Made by a program: the position numbers and the translations under genes. From Actinomycetota bacterium (GTDB lineage Bacteria > Actinomycetota > Actinomycetes > Streptosporangiales > Streptosporangiaceae): a DNA stretch of 5,163 nucleotides. This document shows, in pieces, positions 1 through 5,009 of the stretch. Under the pieces are notes generated by a model. It had not been told where the DNA came from, ran no database searches, and worked only from the letters and a program-made list of their open reading frames with translations. The stretch lies in contig PMST01000413.1 of NCBI GenBank assembly GCA_003168295.1, positions 5,583-10,745 of the forward strand. The letters run 5' to 3'. Numbering within the stretch: position 1 is the first letter of the stretch; every line of letters begins with the position of its first letter.

Positions 1-549
1 TGGGTCAACAACTACCTGCAGGCAAAGACCCCGCCGCCGTTCGACATCCTGTACTGGAACGCCGACACCACCAGGATGCCCGCGGCGCTGCACCGCAACT
101 TCATCGAGATCGCCATGAGCAACGCGCTGACCAAGCCGGGTACCGCCAGCATGCTCGGTTCCCCCGTCGATCTGTCCAAGATCGACGTCGACAGCTACGT
201 CGTGGCGGGCATCGACGACCATATTGCGCCCTGGCCGGCGGCCTATCGCGCCACCCAGCTGCTCGGCAGCAGCGACATCCGGTTCGTGCTCTCCAACAGC
301 GGGCACATCGCCGCCATGGTCAATCCGTCGTCGAACCCGAAGGCGAGCTTCCGGCTGGCGCCCGGCAACCCGCCCGGTCACCGCGAATGGCTGGCCCAAG
401 CCGAGACGATTCAGGGCAGCTGGTGGCCCGACTACACCACCTGGCTAACCGACCGCAGCGGCGACATGAAGCAAGCCCCGCGCACGCTGGGCAGCGCGAA
501 ATTCCGCCCGCTGGGTCCCGCACCAGGCACCTACGTCCTTCAGCGGTAA
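1..549 (+). CDS. phaC: Poly(3-hydroxyalkanoate) synthase, class I-like, C-terminal part (5' end outside window)
   Basis: The frame is open from base 1 to a TAA at 547-549 and gives the last 182 residues of a larger protein. The enzyme family polymerises (R)-3-hydroxyacyl-CoA into polyester storage granules, releasing CoA, at the granule surface. Seen in the sequence: the family motif FDILYWNADTTRMPA (residues 14-28 of the fragment); GIDDHIAPW (70-78), whose second Asp (73) aligns with the catalytic Asp of the Cys-Asp-His triad; and SNSGHIAAMVNP (98-109), whose His102 aligns with the catalytic His. The end, PAPGTYV, also matches PhaC C-termini. The nucleophile Cys (lipase-like box) lies upstream, outside the window, so activity cannot be confirmed. 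The Met at base 76 is internal, because homology continues upstream of it. Class I is inferred from motif likeness; a related PhaC-like alpha/beta hydrolase is the alternative. Upstream partners such as phaA, phaB or phasin genes are not visible. Confidence 0.9.
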   Translation, partial: WVNNYLQAKTPPPFDILYWNADTTRMPAALHRNFIEIAMSNALTKPGTASMLGSPVDLSKIDVDSYVVAGIDDHIAPWPAAYRATQLLGSSDIRFVLSNSGHIAAMVNPSSNPKASFRLAPGNPPGHREWLAQAETIQGSWWPDYTTWLTDRSGDMKQAPRTLGSAKFRPLGPAPGTYVLQR

Positions 550-572
550 GTGGCGTAGCGTGAGTGATGACA

Positions 573-585
573 GGCCCGGCGGGCC
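573..585 (+). terminator. Short GC hairpin after phaC, possible terminator
   Basis: GGCCC (573-577) pairs perfectly with GGGCC (581-585) around a three-base loop, starting 24 bases after the phaC stop. The heptamer GGCCCGG occurs at 573-579 and again at 587-593. No T-run follows, so it is at best an actinomycete-style terminator or RNA 3'-end stabiliser. In DNA this rich in GC a 5-bp stem can arise by chance. Confidence 0.3.
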
Positions 586-640
586 AGGCCCGGAAGAGCG
601 TTGTAGTCCAGTCCCTGCTGACGCTTTCCTTTCTCAGCCG

Positions 641-646
641 AAGGAG
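641..646 (+). promoter_or_regulatory. Ribosome binding site AAGGAG upstream of the first GAF-ANTAR gene
   Basis: AAGGAG is a near-perfect Shine-Dalgarno sequence. It lies 7 bases before the ATG at 654, which opens only a 20-codon frame, and 11 bases before the ATG at 658, which opens the GAF-ANTAR frame. The spacing therefore fits the short frame better than the long one. This makes the true start of the regulator uncertain. Confidence 0.6.
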
Positions 647-653
647 CCGCTAG

Positions 654-716
654 ATGAATGATCGCCCTGATCGTGCGGGCAGGGGCACGTATTTGTGCCC
701 GCGATTGCGTCGCTGA
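654..716 (+). CDS. Possible 20-codon upstream (leader) ORF overlapping the regulator start
   Basis: An ATG at 654, optimally spaced from AAGGAG, opens a 20-residue frame (MNDRPDRAGRG..., ending in LRR) that stops at TGA 714-716. One base later comes ATG 718, which is in frame with the GAF-ANTAR protein. That layout would allow translational coupling to a 231-residue form of the regulator. The peptide is Arg-rich and resembles nothing I recognise. Its codon use gives no coding support: third positions are only moderately GC-rich. It may simply be a chance frame. Confidence 0.15.
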   Translation: MNDRPDRAGRGTYLCPRLRR

Positions 717-1410
717 GATGGCAGGTGACAGGCTTGGCCGGATACTGGCTGCGCTGTCTGCCGGGGGAGATGCGTGGTCCTCTGCCCGGCTGTGCGCAGT
801 GTGCCCCGGGATCGTGGGGGTGAGCGGTGCCGGGGTCATGCTCATGTCGGGTGACATCCCGCGCGGGTCGTTGAGCAGCACCGATGATGTTAGCCAGCTG
901 ATCGAGGAACTGCAGTACACGCTGGGCGAGGGCCCGTGCGTGGATGCCTACAGCAAGGACACGGTGGTGGCCGAGCCCGACCTGGCCGAGCCGGTGGCCC
1001 GCCGGTGGCCCGCGTTCACCCCGCCCGCGCTGCAGGCGGGCGTGCGGGCGGTGTTCGGGTTCCCGCTGCGGGTCGGCACGGTGCGCCTAGGGGCGCTCAA
1101 CCTCTACCGCGACCGGCCGGGCCCGCTGAACGACGAGCAGCATGCTGACGCGCTGGTCGTGGCCGACATGGCCGCCCGCTGGGTTCTGGACGCCCAGGCC
1201 GGGGCGCCCTCCGGTGCGGTGGCGAAAGAGCTGGAGGCCGGCGCCGACTTCCATTTCACGGTGCACAACGCGGCGGGCATGGTCTCGGTCCAGGACGGGA
1301 TCAGCGTCGCCGAGGCGCTGATCCGCCTGCGGGCGTTCGCTTTCGGCAACGAACGCCTGCTCGCCGATGTGGCCGATGACGTTGTCGCCCGCAGGCTGAG
1401 GCTGGGATGA
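658..1410 (+). CDS. GAF domain protein with divergent C-terminal ANTAR RNA-binding domain
   Basis: A cytoplasmic regulator of 250 residues. A GAF fold spans roughly residues 27-180, with SGAGVMLMSGD (56-66), LGEGPCVDAY (89-98), RWPAFTPPA (116-124) and FGFPLRVGTVRLGALNLYRDRPGPL (133-157 region). These are hallmarks of actinobacterial GAF-ANTAR proteins. An ANTAR domain spans roughly 195-248 (VHNAAGMVSVQDGISVAEA then LIRLRAFAFGNERLLADVADDVV). ANTAR domains bind small paired RNA hairpins and act as antiterminators or translation regulators; the GAF domain is the likely sensor, with ligand unknown. Oddity: the usual AKG of the first ANTAR helix reads AAG here (Ala206), so RNA binding may be changed. 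Cysteines form CxxC (46, 49), and another lies in GPC (94). Start choice: TGA at 655-657 makes ATG 658 the earliest start, while ATG 718 (MAGDRLGRIL) matches the N-terminus I recall for relatives. A larger paralogue partner lies 124 bases downstream. Confidence 0.85.
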   Translation: MIALIVRAGARICARDCVAEMAGDRLGRILAALSAGGDAWSSARLCAVCPGIVGVSGAGVMLMSGDIPRGSLSSTDDVSQLIEELQYTLGEGPCVDAYSKDTVVAEPDLAEPVARRWPAFTPPALQAGVRAVFGFPLRVGTVRLGALNLYRDRPGPLNDEQHADALVVADMAARWVLDAQAGAPSGAVAKELEAGADFHFTVHNAAGMVSVQDGISVAEALIRLRAFAFGNERLLADVADDVVARRLRLG

Positions 1411-1502
1411 GCCCCGCTTACCCGCGCAGTCGGGCGGGTACGGGCCGCCACAAGGATGGATGCCGCGGCCCGGGTTCTCGATCCGGTCCCGGCCGGCCCT
1501 GA
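1407..1502 (+). CDS. Possible 31-codon basic leader peptide between the two ANTAR genes
   Basis: An ATG at 1407 overlaps the TGA stop of the preceding GAF-ANTAR gene (ATGA), the classic arrangement for coupled translation. The frame gives 31 residues, rich in Arg, Gly and Pro, ending at TGA 1500-1502. Translating it would carry ribosomes through both hairpins at 1419-1472 and stop inside the third at 1488-1514, as in a leader peptide that controls RNA folding. There is no protein homology I recognise and no separate ribosome binding site, so it may be fortuitous. Confidence 0.15.
   Translation: MSPAYPRSRAGTGRHKDGCRGPGSRSGPGRP
1419..1440 (+). promoter_or_regulatory. RNA hairpin 1 in the spacer between ANTAR genes
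   Basis: TACCCGC (1419-1425) pairs perfectly with GCGGGTA (1434-1440), a 7-bp stem with an eight-base loop (GCAGTCGG), starting 8 bases after the upstream stop. The next hairpin starts at the very next base. It may be a terminator of the first gene, without a T-run, or part of a leader for the second gene. The loop is not the six-base A..G.. loop of classical ANTAR targets. Confidence 0.4.
1441..1472 (+). promoter_or_regulatory. RNA hairpin 2, directly abutting hairpin 1
   Basis: CGGGCCGC (1441-1448) pairs perfectly with GCGGCCCG (1465-1472), an 8-bp stem with a 16-base loop. A weaker alternative, CCA (1448-1450) with TGG (1457-1459), would expose a six-base loop, CAAGGA, whose fourth base is G but whose first base is C rather than the A expected of ANTAR targets. 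The lack of any base between hairpins 1 and 2 suggests coaxial stacking. High GC content raises the chance of accidental stems. Confidence 0.4.
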
Positions 1503-1514
1503 CAGGCCTCCGGG
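1488..1514 (+). promoter_or_regulatory. RNA hairpin 3, six-base loop, just upstream of the second ANTAR start
   Basis: CCCGG (1488-1492) pairs with CCGGG (1510-1514). After a CC/T internal bulge, GGCC (1495-1498) pairs with GGCC (1505-1508), closing a six-base loop CTGACA. The hairpin ends 20 bases before ATG 1535 and could affect ribosome access. The loop size fits ANTAR targets but its bases (C at 1, A at 4) do not. Confidence 0.3.
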
Positions 1515-1521
1515 TGTGCAA

Positions 1522-1536
1522 GAGATGAGATGAGAT
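1522..1536 (+). repeat. Triple GAGAT tandem repeat placing ATGs in all three frames
   Basis: Three exact GAGAT copies followed by G create ATG codons at 1525, 1530 and 1535, one in each reading frame. The ATG at 1525 meets a stop after one further codon (TGA 1531-1533). The ATG at 1530 opens a short, unrelated frame. The ATG at 1535 opens the second GAF-ANTAR protein, and TGA at 1526-1528 excludes any earlier start in its frame. The purine-rich repeat also supplies the only, weak, ribosome-binding sequence for this gene (AAGAGA, 1520-1525). Confidence 0.8.
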
Positions 1537-2272
1537 GTTCGAAGCAGCCGACGCGATGCGATCAATCGTCGAGATGGCCGACACCCTCGTTGACGACTAC
1601 GACGTCGTCGACGTGCTGACCGGGCTCACGGACCGGTGCGTCAGCCTGCTCGGCGTCACCGCCGCCGGGGTGATGCTGGCCTCTCCCGCAGGCAGTCTGG
1701 GGCTGGTGGCCTCCTCTAGCGAGACGATGCGCCTGCTGGAGTTGTTCGAGCTGCAGACCCAGGAAGGCCCCTGCCTGGATGCCTTCCGCACCGGGGAGCG
1801 CGTCGAGCACGAGGACCTGGAGGCCGAGTCCAGCCGCTGGCCGTCATTCTCCGCCGCCGCTATCAGGGAGGGTTTCCAGTCGGTGTCCGCCCTGCCGCTG
1901 CGGTTTCGTGACGTCACCCTCGGCGCCCTGAACCTGTTCAGCGTCACCCGGGCCCCGATGTCCGACGCGGACGTCATGGTCGCCCGCGCCTTCGCGGATC
2001 TCGCCACCCTCGGCATCGTGCAGCATCGTGCCAGCGCCGATGCCCAGCTCGTGAACGAGCAACTTTCTGGTGCCCTGACCAGCCGCGTGGTCATCGAGCA
2101 GGCCAAGGGCGTGGTCGCCGAGCGGGCCGGCGTCGACCTGGCCGAGGCCTTCTCCCGGCTGCGGGCCTACGCCCGCGATAGCAACCTACGACTCACCGAT
2201 GTCGCCCAGGCGGCCGTAGCCGGCACCCTCGATTTCGATTCGCTCGCATGGGCCCGTGCCGTACATTGGTGA
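1535..2272 (+). CDS. GAF and ANTAR domain RNA-binding regulator
   Basis: A cytoplasmic regulator of 245 residues. The N-terminus (IVEMADTLVDDYDVVDVLTGLTDRC) is the standard entry to GAF-ANTAR proteins. The GAF domain covers roughly residues 23-165: VTAAGVMLASPAG (41-53), ELQTQEGPCLDAF (72-84), RWPSF (101-105), LPLRFRDVTLGALNLF (120-135). A short helical, probably coiled-coil, linker (about 166-182) leads to an ANTAR domain (about 183-232). That domain is close to consensus: RVVIEQAKGVVAERAGVDL, then AEAFSRLRAYARDSNLRLTDVAQAAV, with the AKG lysine (191) kept. ANTAR proteins bind RNA hairpin pairs to prevent termination or alter translation; the ligand sensed by this GAF is unknown. No kinase-receiver domain is present, so input is likely a small molecule or protein. 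It has the same architecture as its upstream neighbour but is clearly diverged. The acetyltransferase gene follows after 21 bases, probably in one transcript. Confidence 0.92.
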   Translation: MFEAADAMRSIVEMADTLVDDYDVVDVLTGLTDRCVSLLGVTAAGVMLASPAGSLGLVASSSETMRLLELFELQTQEGPCLDAFRTGERVEHEDLEAESSRWPSFSAAAIREGFQSVSALPLRFRDVTLGALNLFSVTRAPMSDADVMVARAFADLATLGIVQHRASADAQLVNEQLSGALTSRVVIEQAKGVVAERAGVDLAEAFSRLRAYARDSNLRLTDVAQAAVAGTLDFDSLAWARAVHW

Positions 2273-2283
2273 ATCTCGACCCG

Positions 2284-2288
2284 GGAGG
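2284..2288 (+). promoter_or_regulatory. Ribosome binding site for the acetyltransferase gene, fixing a GTG start
   Basis: GGAGG within GGGAGGG (2283-2289) lies 5 bases before GTG 2294 when measured from the end of the G-run. It decides the GTG start at 2294 and lies in the 21-base gap after the second ANTAR stop, which supports cotranscription. Confidence 0.75.
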
Positions 2289-2293
2289 GCGAC

Positions 2294-4972
2294 GTGAGCG
2301 CAGACGCCGGGCCCAATGTTTACGCTCTGCTGACCGACGGCACCACGATTGAGATCCGGTCCGCCCGGCCTGACGACTTGGACGCGGTGCGGGATATGCA
2401 CGAGAGGCTGTCCCCGGACAGTCTCTACCTGCGCTTCTTCAGCATGAGCCGGAGCGCGGCCGAGCGGGAGGCGGGCCGGCTCTGCCGTGAGCCCGCGCCG
2501 GACCACGCCGCGCTGCTCGCCCTGCTGGACGGCGACCTGATCGGCTGCGGCAGTTACGAGTGTGACGATCTCCCGTCCCAGTCGGCCGAGGTCGCCTTTA
2601 CGGTCGCCGATGACATGCACCACCGCGGCGTCGGCATGCTGCTGCTGGAGCACCTGATCTCGCTGGCCAGCAGCCGCGGCCTGCGCGCCTTCACCGCGGA
2701 GACGCTGAGTGAGAACGCGCCCATGCTGAGAGTGTTCGCCGACGCCGGGCTGCAGGCGCACCGCGCCCTAGCCGACGGCGTGTACGACCTCACCTTCCCG
2801 CTGCCCGCCAGCGAGGCCGACCTCACCCTCGGCAGCTACCGTGACGCGGTGGCCGAGCGGGAGCGGTCGGCCGATGTGGCCAGCCTGCGGCACGTACTGG
2901 CGCCGGCCTCGGTGGCGGTCATCGGCGCCAGCCGACGGCCCGGCTCCGTCGGGCGGGCCATCCTGCGCAACATCGTGACCGGCGGCTTCTCCGGCCCGGT
3001 GTACGCGGTCAACCCGGCCGCTACCGAACTGGACGGCGTTCCCTGCGTCCCGTCGGCGGCCGCTTTGCCCGAGGACGTCGACCTGGCGGTCATCGCCACA
3101 CCGGCGGCGGCCGTGGCCGGTATCGCCGAAGAATGCGGGCAACGGGGGGTCAAGGCGCTGGTAGTGCTGGCGGCGGGACTCAGCGGCGCGGTCCGCACGG
3201 AGTTGCTGGGCATCTGCCGCCGCCACGGCATGCGAATGGTCGGACCGGCCAGCTTCGGCGTGGCCGACACCAGGGCCGGCCTGAACGCGACGTTCGCGGC
3301 CCGCTATCCCAGGCCGGGATGCGCCGGCCTGGCGCTGCAGTCGACCGGTGGCGCCGGCTTCGCCTTGGTCGAGCATCTGTCCAGGACCGGTGTCGGGATC
3401 TCCTCCTACGTCTCGCTCGGCGACAAAGACGACGTGGGCGGCGAGGACATGCTGCTGTGGTGGGAGTCCGACCCGGCGACCAAGCTGGCCCTGCTGTATC
3501 TTGAGTCGATCGCGAACCCGCCCAAGTTCGCCCGCACGGCCCGCCGCGTCGGCCGCAGCGTACCGGTCGTGACCATGATCGCGGGCCGGTCCACTACCGG
3601 CCTGCGCCTGGCCGGGGCTCGCGCCGCAGCGGCCACCCCCCTGCTCACCAGGCGGGCCCTGTTCGAGCAGGCCGGGGTGATCGCCACCGCGAACCTCGGC
3701 GAGCTGCTTGACACCGCGGTCCTGCTGGCCTCGCAGCCGGCGCCCGCCGGGCCCAGGGTCGCCGTGGTATCGAACACCCGAGGCGCCGCGGTGCTCGCCA
3801 CCGACGCGTGCCACGACGCGGGCCTGCGGGTCGCCCGCCTGGCCGGGGACACCCAGCAGGCGCTCCGGGACCTGCTTCCCCGCGACGCCACGGTGGCCGG
3901 GCCGGTCGATACCACCCTGCTGGCCGGTCCCGGCCTCTTCGGTCAGTGCCTGGAGCTGGTAGGCGCCGATCCGGGCGTCGACGCGGTGCTGGCGCTGACG
4001 ACCACGAGCGCGGGTAGCGACCCGGTCCCCGAGGTGGCCGCCGCGCGGCTGCCCGTGCCGATCGCCGCCGCGGTGCTGGACCAGGTGGAAGTGGTCCGGC
4101 TGCTCCGGGGCCCCGACGAGGACTCCCCCGCCGTTCCGGCCTATGCCTACTCCGAGTCCGCCGCCCACGCCCTCGGCCGTGCCGCCCGCTACGGCATGTG
4201 GCGGGCGATCCCGCCGGGAAACGTGCCCGAACTCGACGGCCTGCGCCAGGACCGGGCGAGGGATCTGGTCGCGGAATTTCTGGCCGGAAGGTCGGCAGGC
4301 GGCTGGCTGTCACTGGACCAGACCGTGGAACTCCTCGGCTGCTACGGCGTTCCGCTCGCAGAAAGCAACGGGGTGGTCACGGAGGACGCCGCCGTCGCGG
4401 CGGCAAAACGGTTCGGGGGCCCGGTCGCGCTCAGGGCGGACGTGCCCGGCCTGGTGCGCGCGCGTGGCGCCGGCGCCCTGCTGATCGATCTGCACGGCGC
4501 GGACGAGGTCCGGCGCGGGTTCCGTTCGCTGCGGGAGTCTTTCGGCCGCCGGCTGGCTGGTGTCATCGTCAAGCCGATCGTCACGGGCGGCGTCGAGGTG
4601 ATGATCAGCGTGCTGCAGGAAGAGGTCGTCGGCCCGCTGGTGCTGTTCGGGGCCGGCGGGGCGGCCGCCGATGCGCTGGCCGACCGCGCCGCGCGGCTCG
4701 CTCCGCTGACCGACTCCGATGCCGACGAGCTGATCCGCTCCATCCGCGCCGCCCCGCTCCTGCTCGGGCGCCCCGGCGCCCCCGGCGTCGATCTCACCGC
4801 GCTGCGGGACCTGCTGCTGCGCATCTCCCAGCTGGCCGACGACCTGCCGCAGATCGCCGAGCTCGAGCTCAGCCCGGTTTTCGCCCGCCCGGACGGCGTG
4901 CAGGCCGTCGATGCCCGGATCCGCCTTCAGGCCGCCGAGCCCGCCGACGCCCACCTCCGCCGGCTGCACTGA
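2294..4972 (+). CDS. PatA-type bifunctional protein: N-terminal GNAT acetyltransferase fused to NDP-forming acyl-CoA synthetase-like region
   Basis: This 892-residue protein probably acetylates lysines in acyl-CoA synthetases using acetyl-CoA. Domains in order: GNAT (about 15-165), with Glu99 in AEVAF as candidate general base and acetyl-CoA motif DDMHHRGVGML (106-116); CoA-binding Rossmann-like domain (about 197-297; ASVAVIGASRRPGSVG at 205-220, VYAVNPAA, DLAVIATPA); ligase domain (about 340-480; LQSTGGAGFALVEH at 348-361, SYVSLGDKDDVGGEDML at 371-387); and ATP-grasp-like domain (about 672-880; IVKPIVTGGVEVMI at 758-771, LELSPVF at 857-863). The N-terminal GNAT order matches the Streptomyces lividans PatA type and is opposite to Salmonella Pat. 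The phospho-His motif (SHT) of active NDP-forming synthetases is replaced by GARAAAATP (441-449), so ligase turnover is unlikely and this part may sense ligands. Start GTG 2294 is set by GGAGG. It lies 21 bases after the ANTAR gene. The alternative is an uncharacterised GNAT-ligase fusion with other substrates. Confidence 0.9.
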   Translation: MSADAGPNVYALLTDGTTIEIRSARPDDLDAVRDMHERLSPDSLYLRFFSMSRSAAEREAGRLCREPAPDHAALLALLDGDLIGCGSYECDDLPSQSAEVAFTVADDMHHRGVGMLLLEHLISLASSRGLRAFTAETLSENAPMLRVFADAGLQAHRALADGVYDLTFPLPASEADLTLGSYRDAVAERERSADVASLRHVLAPASVAVIGASRRPGSVGRAILRNIVTGGFSGPVYAVNPAATELDGVPCVPSAAALPEDVDLAVIATPAAAVAGIAEECGQRGVKALVVLAAGLSGAVRTELLGICRRHGMRMVGPASFGVADTRAGLNATFAARYPRPGCAGLALQSTGGAGFALVEHLSRTGVGISSYVSLGDKDDVGGEDMLLWWESDPATKLALLYLESIANPPKFARTARRVGRSVPVVTMIAGRSTTGLRLAGARAAAATPLLTRRALFEQAGVIATANLGELLDTAVLLASQPAPAGPRVAVVSNTRGAAVLATDACHDAGLRVARLAGDTQQALRDLLPRDATVAGPVDTTLLAGPGLFGQCLELVGADPGVDAVLALTTTSAGSDPVPEVAAARLPVPIAAAVLDQVEVVRLLRGPDEDSPAVPAYAYSESAAHALGRAARYGMWRAIPPGNVPELDGLRQDRARDLVAEFLAGRSAGGWLSLDQTVELLGCYGVPLAESNGVVTEDAAVAAAKRFGGPVALRADVPGLVRARGAGALLIDLHGADEVRRGFRSLRESFGRRLAGVIVKPIVTGGVEVMISVLQEEVVGPLVLFGAGGAAADALADRAARLAPLTDSDADELIRSIRAAPLLLGRPGAPGVDLTALRDLLLRISQLADDLPQIAELELSPVFARPDGVQAVDARIRLQAAEPADAHLRRLH

Positions 4973-4989
4973 CCGCCCGGCCATCCTGC

Positions 4990-5006
4990 TGCGCCAAGGT
5001 GACGCA
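4990..5006. terminator. Weak hairpin in the convergent gap, possible bidirectional terminator
   Basis: TGCG (4990-4993) pairs with CGCA (5003-5006), then after one mismatch CA (4995-4996) pairs with TG (5000-5001) around a three-base loop. It is the best stem in the 37 bases between two genes that face each other, where a shared terminator would be expected. There is no T-run on either strand, and the stem is short. A perfect 10-base palindrome (5007-5016) adjoins it and covers the stop codon of the minus-strand gene. Confidence 0.2.
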
Positions 5007-5009
5007 CGG

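Noticed and set aside
76..549. ATG at 76 as the start of a complete 157-residue protein
   Set aside because: PhaC homology (FDILYWNADTTR) continues upstream of this Met and the frame is open to base 1, so the gene is truncated by the window edge.
609..620. A small stem CAG/CTG with a six-base loop (TCCCTG) upstream of the first ANTAR gene, tested as an ANTAR target
   Set aside because: Only 3 bp, and the loop lacks A at position 1 and G at position 4. No paired second hexaloop hairpin with the right bases was found.
540..920. A 126-codon minus-strand frame across the phaC to GAF-ANTAR gap
   Set aside because: It overlaps the start of the clearly homologous GAF-ANTAR gene. Its translation has no recognisable family, and no convincing ribosome binding site was seen.
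1491..1498. GGCCGGCC palindrome as a possible operator
   Set aside because: Short GC palindromes are common at this base composition, and part of it is better explained as the stem of hairpin 3.
2768..4168. A 466-codon open frame on the minus strand
   Set aside because: It lies wholly opposite the acetyltransferase gene. Its translation is low-complexity Gly/Arg/Gln-rich with no domain, as expected from an antisense shadow in GC-rich DNA.
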